Part shown: positions 18,657-26,987 of the stretch, piece by piece | Layout: every line of letters begins with the position of its first letter | How positions within the stretch are numbered: the stretch's first letter is position 1 | Assembly: GCA_016795325.1 (NCBI GenBank) | Contig: JAEUHY010000012.1 | Location: 372,001 to 436,000, forward strand | Source: Planctomycetota bacterium | GTDB lineage: Bacteria > Planctomycetota > UBA1135 > GCA-002686595 | Reading direction: 5' to 3' | Length of the DNA stretch: 64,000 nt | Notes under the pieces: model-generated | What the model was told of the DNA's origin: nothing | The model's database searches: none | Seen by the model: only the letters and a program-made list of their open reading frames with translations | Position numbers and translations under genes: made by a program

Positions 18657-19475
18657 TCAGTGCCGAACGCGGGCCGAGATCAGGCGGTGCATCGCGGTCG
18701 GCGCCGCGACGATGTGTCCGCCGCGCAGCCAGTCCTCGCCGCCGTCGGCGTCCGTGACCAACCCTCCGGCCTCGCGCACGAGCAGGGCGCCGGCGGCCAC
18801 ATCGTGCGGAGCAAGGTGCAGCTCCCAGAATCCGTCGAAACGGCCCGCGGCGACGAAGGCGAGGTCGATCGCGGCCGAGCCCATGCGGCGGATACCGCGC
18901 ACGGAATAGAAGAAGCTGCGGAAGTTCTCGAGATTGTCGTGCGCGAGTTCGCCGCGCCGGTACGGGAAGCCGGTGGCCAGGATCGCGTCCTCGAGTTCCG
19001 CGCAGCGCGAAACCCGCAGCGCTTGCCCGTTGACCGTGGCGCCGCCGCCCAGCCGCGCGGCGAAGGTCTCCCCCAGCCGCGGCGCGTGCACGACGCCGAC
19101 CAGCGGTTGCGCGCCGCGCATCAACCCGATCGACACCGCGAAGGCCGGAAGCTGGTGGACGAAGTTGAGCGTGCCGTCGAGCGGGTCGAGGAACCAGCGC
19201 AACTCGCGGCTCTCGTCGCTCGTGCGCGCGTCGCGAACCTGCTCCTCGGATTCGATGGCGTGCTGCGGGAAGCGCGCCCGGAGCCGTTCGACGAGCACAC
19301 GTTCTGCCGCCAAATCGGCCGCTGTGACCAGATCGCGGCGCACGCCCTTCGAGGCGATGTCCGCCGGTTGCAGGCGCCCGAAGTGCTCCATCAGCACATC
19401 GCCCGCGGCCCGCGCCGCGGCGAGCGCTTCGCCGAGTGCCTCGTCGAGGTCCACGCCGAACTCGGGCGCGCTCAC
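18657..19475 (-). CDS. Inositol monophosphatase family protein (SuhB-like)
   Basis: The 272-residue product starts at a GTG overlapping the carboxypeptidase stop (GTGA). The metal-dependent phosphatase motifs are complete: DLVTAADLAAERVL, ESEEQ (metal-binding Glu), the signature WFLDPLDGTLNFVHQLPAFA (about residues 93-112) and the C-terminal WELHLAPHDVAAGALLVREA. Family members hydrolyse inositol-1-phosphate, but relatives act on fructose-1,6-bisphosphate, 3'-phosphoadenosine phosphate or histidinol phosphate. The substrate is therefore not settled by the sequence. It is the last gene of the galE-carboxypeptidase-phosphatase set. Confidence 0.85.
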   Translation of the reverse strand: MSAPEFGVDLDEALGEALAAARAAGDVLMEHFGRLQPADIASKGVRRDLVTAADLAAERVLVERLRARFPQHAIESEEQVRDARTSDESRELRWFLDPLDGTLNFVHQLPAFAVSIGLMRGAQPLVGVVHAPRLGETFAARLGGGATVNGQALRVSRCAELEDAILATGFPYRRGELAHDNLENFRSFFYSVRGIRRMGSAAIDLAFVAAGRFDGFWELHLAPHDVAAGALLVREAGGLVTDADGGEDWLRGGHIVAAPTAMHRLISARVRH

Positions 19476-21109
19476 GCCTTCACGCTCGCGAGGAGTTCGC
19501 AGATCTCATCCTGCATCTTGCGCCAGCAGCCGCGGTGCAGCCCATCGGTGTGCGGGTAGTTGACCAGAATCGAGAACACGAACGTGCGTCCGTCGTCGCG
19601 CTCGACGTACCCCGACAGCGCGCTCACTCCGTTGATGTAGCCGGTTTTCGCGCGGACGCGTCCCGCGGTGAGCGAGCTCGTCATGCGGTCGTCCAGCGTG
19701 CCGGACTTGCCGGGCGTCGCGAGGGACTCGACGTAACGATTCGCCGTGGCCGCATCGCGTTGCGCCACCGAGTCGAGCAACGCGACGATCTGCCGGGCGC
19801 TGACGCGGTTTCCCCGCGAGAGCCCCGATCCGTCGACGAGCTCGAAGCCGTCGGTGGACACCCCCAGGGCCGTGAGCGCGTCCCGCGCCGCGCGTGCGCC
19901 GGCCTCGCGCGTACCGGCGCCGACGAGTTCGTTGCCCATGGCGAGCAGCAACTGGTCCGCCACCGCATTGGTCGACTGCGCGTTGACCTCGTCGAGGTAG
20001 GTCCACAGCGGCGTGCGCAGCGTGAACAGCTCGGCGCCGCCCGGAGCATGCCGGCGCCGCAGGAGTCGACCGCTGAGCACGATGCCGCGCCGCTCGAGTG
20101 CGGAGTGCAGCACGTTGCCGAACAAAGCCACCGGATCCGGCGCCGCGAAGGGTCCGTCCCAGGCGCCCGAACGCGTCGGAATCTGCCCGGAAACCGTGAT
20201 GCCCGTCGCGTTGGCGCCGACGTTCACCGCGTTCTTGTTGTCGGCGGCCGAGCGCACCCCGAAGCGCTCGACGAGTCCGTGGCCACGCGGGAAGACGCGC
20301 ACGTGCGCGAGTTGGCCCACGCTGGTCGGCGCAACGTGCGCGTGCAGGCAGCCGCGGTTCACGCTGAAGCCGCCCGACAGCGCGCAGTATTCGGCCCAGT
20401 GCTGCGACGCGCTCGGCCAACCGGGCGCCGGCGCCGGGTCCGCGAAGGCGCCTTCGTCGAGCACGAGGTCGCCTTGGATCGCCGTGATCCCGAGCTCGCC
20501 CAGGCGTGCGAGCAGCGGCTCGAACAGCGCGTCGCAGTCGCCGCGCAGCTGCGGATCGAAGAGCGGATCGCCGCCCGCGCGGACCACCAGGTCGCCTTCC
20601 AAAACGCCGCCGCGGATCGGCCCCGAGGCTTCGAAGCGCGTTTGGAACTCCCAGTCGGGCCCGAGCAGGGTCAGCGCGGCCGCGGTCGTGACCAACTTGA
20701 GGTTCGACGCCGGCAGCATGCTGCGTGCGGCGCCGAGATCCACCTCGCCCGATTCACTCTGGCCCAACTCGCGCACGCACACGGCGATCGCCACGTTGCC
20801 CGCGTGAACCTTGTTTTGGCTGAGCTGCCGCGCGCTCTCGGTCCAGCGCGCGACGATGGCGCGGGCGCCGGTGTCGACGGCGCGCAGCGCTCGGCTGAGT
20901 TCCGCCCGCGGCTGCGTCGGGCGCAGCGCCGGCCGCGTCGCGGGTGCGGCTGCGGGCTCGGACGTGGTCGCGCCGGTCGCGGCGGCTGCGTGGGTCGACT
21001 CGCTGCGTGGCCAGGTCAACCACAACGCGTACGCCGCGGCGCAATTCAGCGCCAAGATCAAAGCCAGACGCATGGTCCGCGCCAGCACGTTTCCCGCCCC
21101 TCTCGCCAC
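19472..21109 (-). CDS. dacB: D-alanyl-D-alanine carboxypeptidase / endopeptidase (PBP4, DacB type)
   Basis: The GTG at 21109 is preceded by AAGGAG five nt upstream, one of the best ribosome-binding sites in the window. The 545-residue product has an N-terminal membrane or signal helix (LALILALNCAAAYALWLTW). The three penicillin-binding motifs of class C PBPs are present: S-N-L-K in MLPASNLKLVTTAAALTLLG, the DGSGLSRGN box carrying the S-x-N, and AKTGYINGVSALSGY (KTG). A large insertion between the first two motifs is typical of PBP4. It trims or cleaves peptidoglycan peptides in the periplasm. A cell wall fits recent evidence that planctomycetes make peptidoglycan. Confidence 0.9.
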   Translation of the reverse strand: MARGAGNVLARTMRLALILALNCAAAYALWLTWPRSESTHAAAATGATTSEPAAAPATRPALRPTQPRAELSRALRAVDTGARAIVARWTESARQLSQNKVHAGNVAIAVCVRELGQSESGEVDLGAARSMLPASNLKLVTTAAALTLLGPDWEFQTRFEASGPIRGGVLEGDLVVRAGGDPLFDPQLRGDCDALFEPLLARLGELGITAIQGDLVLDEGAFADPAPAPGWPSASQHWAEYCALSGGFSVNRGCLHAHVAPTSVGQLAHVRVFPRGHGLVERFGVRSAADNKNAVNVGANATGITVSGQIPTRSGAWDGPFAAPDPVALFGNVLHSALERRGIVLSGRLLRRRHAPGGAELFTLRTPLWTYLDEVNAQSTNAVADQLLLAMGNELVGAGTREAGARAARDALTALGVSTDGFELVDGSGLSRGNRVSARQIVALLDSVAQRDAATANRYVESLATPGKSGTLDDRMTSSLTAGRVRAKTGYINGVSALSGYVERDDGRTFVFSILVNYPHTDGLHRGCWRKMQDEICELLASVKA

Positions 21110-21145
21110 GCTCTCTCCTTGGCGCGCTCTTCGCGCGTCGCCGCG

Positions 21146-22177
21146 TCACTCAGCGTAGCCGTTGGGGTGGCGCTGCAGGAAGTTCCAAGCGTCGCGAACG
21201 ATGTCCTCCAGTGCGGCGCGCTGCGGCGTCCAGCCGAGCAACGCGGAGGCCTGTGTTCCACCGCTGACGAGCCGCGCGGGATCGCCGGCGCGCCGCGCCA
21301 CCTTGCGTACCGCGATCGGGCGCCCCGTCACACGCCGCGCGGCCTCGATGACCTGCAACACGGAGTAGCCCTCACCCGTGCCGAGGTTGGCGACGACGCG
21401 CTCGGCGCCGCCTTCGAGCTTCGCGAGCGCCAGCGCGTGGGCGCGCGCGAGATCCTCGACGTGGATGTAGTCGCGGATGCAGGTGCCGTCGGGCGTGTCG
21501 TAGTCGTCTCCGAAGACCTGGATCTCCGCACGCTGGCCCGCGGCCACCTGCAGCACCAACGGGATCAGGTGCGTCTCCGGGTCGTGGTGCTCGCCGATGG
21601 TTCCGTCCTGCGCCGCGCCGGCCGCGTTGAAGTAGCGCAACGCCGCGTAGCGCAAGCCATAGGCGCGGCCGAAGTCCTCGAGCATGTGCTCGATGTGCAA
21701 CTTGGTGCGGCCGTAGGGCGAGATCGGGGCCTGGGGATGCGCCTCGTCGATCGGCAGCCGGACCGGCTGACCGTAGGTCGCGCAGGTCGACGAGAAGACC
21801 AGCTTGGAGCAGTTGGCCGCGCGCATCGCCTCGAGCAGCGTGAACGTCGCCACCACGTTCTCGCGGTAGTAGCGCGCCGGATCGGTGACCGATTCGCCGA
21901 CGTAGGCGCGCGCGGCGAAGTGGATCACGGCGCGCGGCTGGTGCTGGGCGAAGAGCGCATCGAGCGCGGCGCGGTCGAGCAGGTTGACCTGGGCGAACAC
22001 GGCCTGCGGCGCGGCGCGGCGGAGCGCGTCGCGATGGCCGGTCGAGAGGTTGTCGACGACCACCACGGGCTCGCCGCGCGCTGCAAACAGGCGCACGGTG
22101 TGGCTTCCGATGTAGCCGGCCCCGCCGGCGATGAGGACGGGACGAGGGGCGGAAGCGTTGGTCGTGTCGGAGCCCAT
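21146..22177 (-). CDS. galE: UDP-glucose 4-epimerase
   Basis: From the ATG at 22177, with GGGGAG just upstream, the protein has 343 residues. A second in-frame ATG at 22189 would add four. It is an extended short-chain dehydrogenase with the NAD-binding GGAGYIGSHTVRLF at the N-terminus, the catalytic Ser in FSSTCATYG and YGRTK (Tyr and Lys). The GalE-typical RYFNAAGAAQDG and GDDYDTPDGTCIRDYIHVED stretches are also present. It interconverts UDP-glucose and UDP-galactose, supplying sugar nucleotides for envelope polysaccharides. The PBP4-type gene follows after 36 nt. Confidence 0.93.
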   Translation of the reverse strand: MGSDTTNASAPRPVLIAGGAGYIGSHTVRLFAARGEPVVVVDNLSTGHRDALRRAAPQAVFAQVNLLDRAALDALFAQHQPRAVIHFAARAYVGESVTDPARYYRENVVATFTLLEAMRAANCSKLVFSSTCATYGQPVRLPIDEAHPQAPISPYGRTKLHIEHMLEDFGRAYGLRYAALRYFNAAGAAQDGTIGEHHDPETHLIPLVLQVAAGQRAEIQVFGDDYDTPDGTCIRDYIHVEDLARAHALALAKLEGGAERVVANLGTGEGYSVLQVIEAARRVTGRPIAVRKVARRAGDPARLVSGGTQASALLGWTPQRAALEDIVRDAWNFLQRHPNGYAE

Positions 22178-22369
22178 GAAGCTCCCCATAGTGCCCCCTA
22201 AGGCCGGCCCGTGGCAACGCCTTCCGCTGGCGGCGGCCTGTGTTTGCGGCCCCGCGCCAGCAACTTCGTTTTCCTGGGAACGCCCGTCGCACACCGGCGC
22301 TGCATACGGTTGATCCCCCTCCTGCGCGTCAGGAGCGGTCCGTTCTTCGCACCCACTCAGGAATCTTCC

Positions 22370-24238
22370 ATGACCTCTTCTGCACGATCCCTTCGCGTCG
22401 CAGCCGCTGCTGCCGCCTTGAGCGCCCTGGCCCACGCCCAGGACGCCCTCTCCACCGAGCCCATGGACAGCGACGCGGCGCCGCGCGCCGTCGCCGGGCC
22501 CGGCCCCATCGACCCCGCCGCCGCTCTGCGCGCGCTCAACGCCACCGTGATCTTCAGCAGCGTCGCGGCCTCCAACAGCGCGAACGTCCCGGGAATCACG
22601 CCGCTCATTCAGTTCATCGGCACCACGAGCGCCTTCCAGCGCCCCTACGGCACCAAGGGTGGTCGCTGGTACCTCAAGGCAGATACGAATGCCCCCTCGA
22701 CCGCCGATGACCTGTTGCTGGTCGACGGCGTGGTTGCCCTCCGCGAAGGCGATCAGGCGCCGTGGACTGCCGTTCCGCAGACCATGGGCCCCTTCGAAGC
22801 TCGCAACGGGCTCACCGACAACGGCGGCCTGGCGGTCAAGAACAACACCTCCGCGACGACCAACGACGACTACGTCGCGAAATTCACGGGCGGCGTGTGG
22901 TCGATCGTGGCGCAGGAAGCGTCGCAGATCGGCGCGTTGCCGGCCGGCGTCACGTACGACGACATCTTGACGAGCGTCGTGCTGCTCGACAGCGGCGACG
23001 TGTGCTTCGAGGCGGACGGCATCGACGGCCCGGGCATCACGACCACGATCGACGAAGTGTTCGTGCGCGAAGGCGCGACCAACACGCTGTTCGCGCAGGA
23101 GCTCGTGACGATCCCCTCGTCGCAGTTCACGGGACTGAGCGAGACGATCGACAATATCGGCTTCGACGACGTGTGGTTCACGCCCGACGGCGCGAACTAC
23201 GTGATGAAGGCCGACCTCACCGGCGCCACGACGAGCGACGACGTGATCATCTACAACGGCGCGGTGGTGCTGCAGGAGGGCTTTGACGTCCCCGGCATCC
23301 CGGGCGACCCGATCCCGTCGCTCGGCATCGACGAAGTCGCGATGGACTTCGCCGGCAACTGGTGGGCGCGCGGCAACCTCGTTTCGGGCCAGGACTTCGT
23401 TGTGCGCAACGGCGTCGTGATGGCCAAGGGCGGCGATCCGATCCACACCGGCGCGACCGAGTTGTGGGACGACACGACCTTCGGCGACCTGTTCTTCATG
23501 CACCAGGGCGACAGCCTGGGCAACTACGTCATCGCCGGCGTCACGGACAACGCGAACACCTTCACGAACGGCGTGTTGGTGCTCAACAACCAGACCGTGG
23601 TGTGCCGGGAAGGCGACCCGGTCGACCTCGACGGCAACGGCCTGTTCGACGACGGTCACTTCATCAACACCTTCGGCAACGACGACCTCTTGCTCAACGA
23701 CAACGGCGAGCTGTACTTCGTTGCGACCCTGCGCGCCAACAATGCCACGACCGCCTCGGTCGCGCAGGTTTTCTTGCGCGTTGATCTGAACTCGACCGCG
23801 CCGGTCGTCTACTGCACGGCGGGCACGACCACGAACGGTTGCGTTCCGTCGATCTCGGGCACGGGCACGCCGAGCGCTACGGCCGCTTCGGGCTTCACGC
23901 TCGACGTCGCCAACGTCGAAGGCCAGAAGCAAGGCCTCTTCTTCTACGGCGTCAGCGGTCCGACCGCCTCGCCGTGGGGCTCGGGCGGCACCAGCTTCTT
24001 GTGCGTGAAGTCGCCGACCCAGCGCATGGGCGCTCAGGACTCGCTCGGCACCGCCGGCCTGTGCGACGGCGCCTACAGCCAGGACTGGAATACCTACCGC
24101 TTCAACGCGGCTCCCAATGCGGTGGGCCAACCGTTCGCTGCGGGCAACACGGTTTGGGCGCAGGCCTGGTTCCGTGACCCGCCGGCAGTGAAGACGACCA
24201 ACCTCTCGGACGGTCTGGAATTCGTGCTGCAGCCGTGA
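22370..24238 (+). CDS. Large secreted protein with planctomycete-type C-terminal domain
   Basis: The ATG at 22370 (AGGA upstream) gives 622 residues, and the frame is open further 5' but without signal-peptide character. A signal peptide is visible (MTSSARSLRVAAAAAALSAL...AHAQ). The middle is built of beta-rich repeats with recurring 'V-x-E/R-G-D' turns such as VLQEGFDVPG, VVCREGDPVDLDG and VMAKGGDPIHTG, a propeller-like pattern. The C-terminal part, from about residue 480, begins VYCTAGTTTNGCVPSISGTG and ends in AQAWFRDP...NLSDGLEFVLQP. Related endings occur in two other secreted proteins of this window. Function unknown; surface display or adhesion is a guess. Confidence 0.75.
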   Translation: MTSSARSLRVAAAAAALSALAHAQDALSTEPMDSDAAPRAVAGPGPIDPAAALRALNATVIFSSVAASNSANVPGITPLIQFIGTTSAFQRPYGTKGGRWYLKADTNAPSTADDLLLVDGVVALREGDQAPWTAVPQTMGPFEARNGLTDNGGLAVKNNTSATTNDDYVAKFTGGVWSIVAQEASQIGALPAGVTYDDILTSVVLLDSGDVCFEADGIDGPGITTTIDEVFVREGATNTLFAQELVTIPSSQFTGLSETIDNIGFDDVWFTPDGANYVMKADLTGATTSDDVIIYNGAVVLQEGFDVPGIPGDPIPSLGIDEVAMDFAGNWWARGNLVSGQDFVVRNGVVMAKGGDPIHTGATELWDDTTFGDLFFMHQGDSLGNYVIAGVTDNANTFTNGVLVLNNQTVVCREGDPVDLDGNGLFDDGHFINTFGNDDLLLNDNGELYFVATLRANNATTASVAQVFLRVDLNSTAPVVYCTAGTTTNGCVPSISGTGTPSATAASGFTLDVANVEGQKQGLFFYGVSGPTASPWGSGGTSFLCVKSPTQRMGAQDSLGTAGLCDGAYSQDWNTYRFNAAPNAVGQPFAAGNTVWAQAWFRDPPAVKTTNLSDGLEFVLQP

Positions 24239-24287
24239 GCAACGGCCGAGCGGGCCACGGAACTCTGCGGGCGAGCTAACGCTCGCC
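24171..24287 (+). repeat. 117-bp direct repeat, copy 1 (3' end of intact gene)
   Basis: This copy covers the last 68 nt of the secreted-protein gene and 49 nt beyond the stop. It matches 24365-24481 with only about five substitutions over 117 bp. Confidence 0.85.
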
Positions 24288-24300
24288 CTGGGCTTCACTG

Positions 24301-24324
24301 CCGAGCTGCCCAAGGGCAGCTCGG
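24301..24324 (+). terminator. Perfect 11-bp hairpin after the secreted-protein gene
   Basis: The arms CCGAGCTGCCC and GGGCAGCTCGG are perfectly complementary around a 2-nt loop, 62 nt after the stop codon. There is no long T-tract, as often in GC-rich genomes. Confidence 0.55.
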
Positions 24325-24360
24325 ATTCGTCTGCGGCCGAGCCGCAGCCGACGCGTGACT

Positions 24361-24433
24361 TACCTCCGTGACCCGCCGGCCGTCAAAACGACCAACCTCT
24401 CGGACGGTCTGGAATTCGTTCTGCAGCCGTGAG
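24361..24433 (+). pseudogene. 3' fragment of a paralogue of the secreted-protein gene
   Basis: This fragment encodes Y-L-R-D-P-P-A-V-K-T-T then N-L-S-D-G-L-E-F-V-L-Q-P and a stop, almost identical to the end of the gene at 22370-24238. It is all that remains of a second gene copy: there is no start and no upstream coding sequence in frame that resembles the family. The four nucleotide differences from the intact copy within the shared codons (GCA/GCC, GTG/GTC, AAG/AAA, GTG/GTT) are all synonymous. Confidence 0.7.
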
Positions 24434-24481
24434 CAACGGCCGAGCGGGCCACGGAACTCTGCGGGCGAGCTAGCGCTCGCC
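24365..24481 (+). repeat. 117-bp direct repeat, copy 2 (gene remnant)
   Basis: This is the second copy, 194 bp downstream in the same orientation. Similarity continues past the stop codon into ACGGCCGAGCGGGCCACGG and ends at the GCTCGCC before the terminator, so the duplication included non-coding sequence. Confidence 0.85.
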
Positions 24482-24528
24482 GCGCCGAGCGCTCGCCGCC
24501 CAACTCCGCTCCCGCTCCCGCTTCCGCA

Positions 24529-24556
24529 CTCCGGGCTGCCCACGGGCAGCCCGGAG
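24529..24556. terminator. 13-bp hairpin between the gene remnant and aroA
   Basis: The arms CTCCGGGCTGCCC and GGGCAGCCCGGAG are perfectly paired around a 2-nt loop. It resembles the hairpin at 24301 in its core (GCTGCCC/GGGCAGC), consistent with duplication of gene plus terminator. It could also terminate aroA on the minus strand. Confidence 0.55.
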
Positions 24557-24627
24557 TCGTTTCGGATCCTGACGTCCGCAGCCGCCCGGACCTGCGCGCG
24601 AACTGCGCGGACTCGCAACGCACGCAG

Positions 24628-25998
24628 CTAGGCCGGCGAACTGCGCAGGCCCAGTTCGCCCATATCGCGCCAGAAGCTCGGCCAGGATTTCGCCACGCAG
24701 TCGGCGTCGTGCACGACGACTCCAGCGCGAAGCAGGCCGAGCAAGGCGAAGGCGAAGGCCATGCGATGGTCCCCCGAACTGTGCAGTTCGAGCGGCGTTC
24801 GTTCCAATCGCGCGGGCGGCGCATCGAGCCACAGCGCTCCGTCGCGCGCCTCGGCACGCCAACCCGCGGCGCGCAAGCCCGCGCTGAGCACGTCGAGCCG
24901 ACGGCTCTCCTTGCGGTTGAGCGTCTCCAGTCCGCGCAGCACGCTGCGCGTCGAAGCACTGGGCGCAACGAGCGCCGCTCCCGCAGCGACCATCGCCAGC
25001 ACCGGCGCGAGGTCGGGTTCGCCGCGCAAGTCGAGTTCCGCGCCGCGCTGAGGAAAGCCGCTCGCGCGCAGTCCCTGCGGCGAGGGACGGGCGAAGCACC
25101 CGAACGCGCGCAGATGCTCCACGATGCGCACATCGCCTTGCGCGCTATTCGACTGCAGTCCGAGCGCTGTGAACTCTCCACCCGAGAGGCACGCCGCCGC
25201 AAGCGCAACCGCTGCGAGCGAGGCATCCGGTTCGATCGCGAGCGGATCGAGAGGCGCGCGTAGCGGACCGCGCACGCGCCACGCTTCGCGCTCGACGTTG
25301 CGCTCGTCATCCGAGCGCGCGTCCGTCACAAGCTCGACGCGCGCGCCGAACTGGGCGAGTACAGCGCGCGTGAGTTCGAAGTACGGCCGGCTGGGCAATT
25401 CGCCTTCGATGCGCAGCTCGTTCTCGTCGGGGTAAGCCGCGAGCGCAATCGCGAGCGCGCTGGCTTCCTGGCTCGACTCGGGCTTCTCGAGCACCAACGT
25501 GCTGGGCGGACCGATCGCCCGCAAACGAATCGGCCAGGTACGGCTGAGCACTTCGACGCCGCCGCGTTCGAGCGCCTCGATCAGGGCGCGGCTGCTGCGC
25601 GCGGCGAGCGAGCCCGACGCGCGCACTTCCACGTTTTCGCCGGGCTGGGAGCACAACGCCAAACTGGCGAGGCTCAAGCGCGCCAACGTGCCGCTCTCTC
25701 CGGCCTCCACGCTGGCCGGTCGCCACCCGCCCCGCCACGCGGGCGGACGACCGACGATGCTCAGCGACGCCGGTGTCGGAGCGTGGTGTTCGACGCCGAC
25801 CGCGGCGAGCAGCCGGCGCGCGGCTGCAACGTCGTCTCCGCGCGGCAGTCCCACGAGCCGCGTGGTCCCGCTCGAGAGCGCCGCGATCACGATGGCGCGT
25901 TGGGCGATCGACTTGGAGCCGCTGGCGCGCCATGCGCCGCGAACCACGCTCTGCGGGTCGATCGCGAGCGCGCGCGGCTCGAAAGTCCTCGTCACCAC
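24628..25998 (-). CDS. aroA: 3-phosphoshikimate 1-carboxyvinyltransferase (EPSP synthase)
   Basis: The protein has 456 residues from the GTG at 25998; a second GTG codon follows directly and could also serve. Substrate-binding motifs of the family are present though somewhat diverged: ASGSKSIAQRAIVIAALSSG (about residues 25-44), EAGESGTLARLSLASL (where many enzymes have AGTAMR), ESSQEASALAIALA, LEPDASLAAVALAAACLSGG-like PEP-site residues and the C-terminal ELHSSGDHRMAFAFALLGL. It condenses shikimate-3-phosphate with phosphoenolpyruvate in chorismate synthesis. It is divergent from purC, with 62 bp between the start codons. Confidence 0.9.
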   Translation of the reverse strand: MVTRTFEPRALAIDPQSVVRGAWRASGSKSIAQRAIVIAALSSGTTRLVGLPRGDDVAAARRLLAAVGVEHHAPTPASLSIVGRPPAWRGGWRPASVEAGESGTLARLSLASLALCSQPGENVEVRASGSLAARSSRALIEALERGGVEVLSRTWPIRLRAIGPPSTLVLEKPESSQEASALAIALAAYPDENELRIEGELPSRPYFELTRAVLAQFGARVELVTDARSDDERNVEREAWRVRGPLRAPLDPLAIEPDASLAAVALAAACLSGGEFTALGLQSNSAQGDVRIVEHLRAFGCFARPSPQGLRASGFPQRGAELDLRGEPDLAPVLAMVAAGAALVAPSASTRSVLRGLETLNRKESRRLDVLSAGLRAAGWRAEARDGALWLDAPPARLERTPLELHSSGDHRMAFAFALLGLLRAGVVVHDADCVAKSWPSFWRDMGELGLRSSPA

Positions 25999-26060
25999 GC
26001 CGATTGTAGCTGCACGAAGGCGCCTGCATACTCGCCGCGCTCGAACCGCGAGGAAGCCGC

Positions 26061-26987
26061 ATGAACGCCGAAATCTACTTGGGCCGCGAACGCCACATTC
26101 CCGGCCTGACTTGGCTCGCCACCGGCAAGGTGCGCGACATCTACGCCGTGGACGAGCGGCGCCTGCTGTTCGTCACCAGCGACCGCGTGTCGGCCTTCGA
26201 CGTGGTGATGGACGAAGGCGTGCCCTTCAAGGGAGCGGTGCTCACGGCCATCGCCGCGCACTGGTTCGAAGCCACACGCGACATCCTGCCCAACCACTTG
26301 ATCAGCACGTCGGTCGACGCGCTGCCGCAGCTCGACGCGCGTTGGCGCGAGCGCTTGCGGGGCCGTGTGATGCTCGTCGAACGCGCCGTGCCGACCACCG
26401 TCGAGTGGGTTGTGCGCGGCTACCTCGCCGGATCGGGCTGGAAGGACTACCAACGCGAGCAGGCGATCTGCGGCGTCGCGCTTCCGTCCGGGCTGCAACT
26501 GGCGTCGCGCTTGCCCGAGCCGATCTTGACGCCGACCACCAAGGACACGCACCACGACCTGCCGCTCAGCGCGGACCAAGCCCGCGCGCGCGTCGGCGCC
26601 GAGGTGTTCGAGCGTGCGCGGCGCGCGGCGTTGGCCTTGTTCGCGCGCGGGTCGAGCCTGCTCGAGAAGCACGGGATCCTGCTCGCGGACACGAAGTTCG
26701 AGTTCGGGCTGCGCGGCGACGAGTTGCTGCTCATCGACGAGGCGCTCACTCCCGACTCATCGCGCTTCTGGCCTGCGGCGAAGTGGCGCCCCGGCGCCAA
26801 TCCACCGAGTCTGGACAAGCAGGGACTGCGCGATTGGCTGGAGAAGCAGCCTTGGAACAAGGAGCCGCCGCCGCCGAAGCTGCCCGCGGAGGTCGTCGCC
26901 GACATCCAGAAACGCTACCTGGAGATCTGCCGGCTCATCACGGGCCGCCTGCCGGAGGGCGCGCATTTGGAAGGAGCCGCGCGGTGA
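26061..26987 (+). CDS. purC: Phosphoribosylaminoimidazole-succinocarboxamide synthase
   Basis: The 308-residue product starts at an ATG with AGGAA six nt upstream. SAICAR synthase motifs are clear: TGKVRDIYAVDERRLLFVTS (about residues 21-40), SDRVSAFDVVMDEGVPFKG, VRGYLAGSGWKDYQREQAIC, LPEPILTPTTKD and LIDEALTPDSSRFWPA near residue 230. It joins aspartate to CAIR in purine synthesis using ATP. The length, near 300, matches the yeast-like long form. It overlaps mtnA by a GTGA, so the two are translationally coupled. Confidence 0.95.
   Translation: MNAEIYLGRERHIPGLTWLATGKVRDIYAVDERRLLFVTSDRVSAFDVVMDEGVPFKGAVLTAIAAHWFEATRDILPNHLISTSVDALPQLDARWRERLRGRVMLVERAVPTTVEWVVRGYLAGSGWKDYQREQAICGVALPSGLQLASRLPEPILTPTTKDTHHDLPLSADQARARVGAEVFERARRAALALFARGSSLLEKHGILLADTKFEFGLRGDELLLIDEALTPDSSRFWPAAKWRPGANPPSLDKQGLRDWLEKQPWNKEPPPPKLPAEVVADIQKRYLEICRLITGRLPEGAHLEGAAR

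Larger units (their letters stand above)
24239..24627. other. Intergenic region holding a terminator, a duplicated gene 3' end and a second terminator
   Basis: No intact gene lies here. In order it holds the tail of the first repeat copy, a perfect hairpin (24301-24324), a smaller hairpin (24331-24347, CTGCGGC/GCCGCAG), a 117-bp repeat of the upstream gene's end (24365-24481) and a second, related hairpin (24529-24556). The aroA stop then follows on the other strand. Confidence 0.7.

Noticed and set aside
24368..24631. Short plus-strand ORF in the duplicated region
   Set aside because: It is in a different frame from the conserved C-terminal fragment and reads Arg/Pro/Ser-rich sequence typical of shadow frames.
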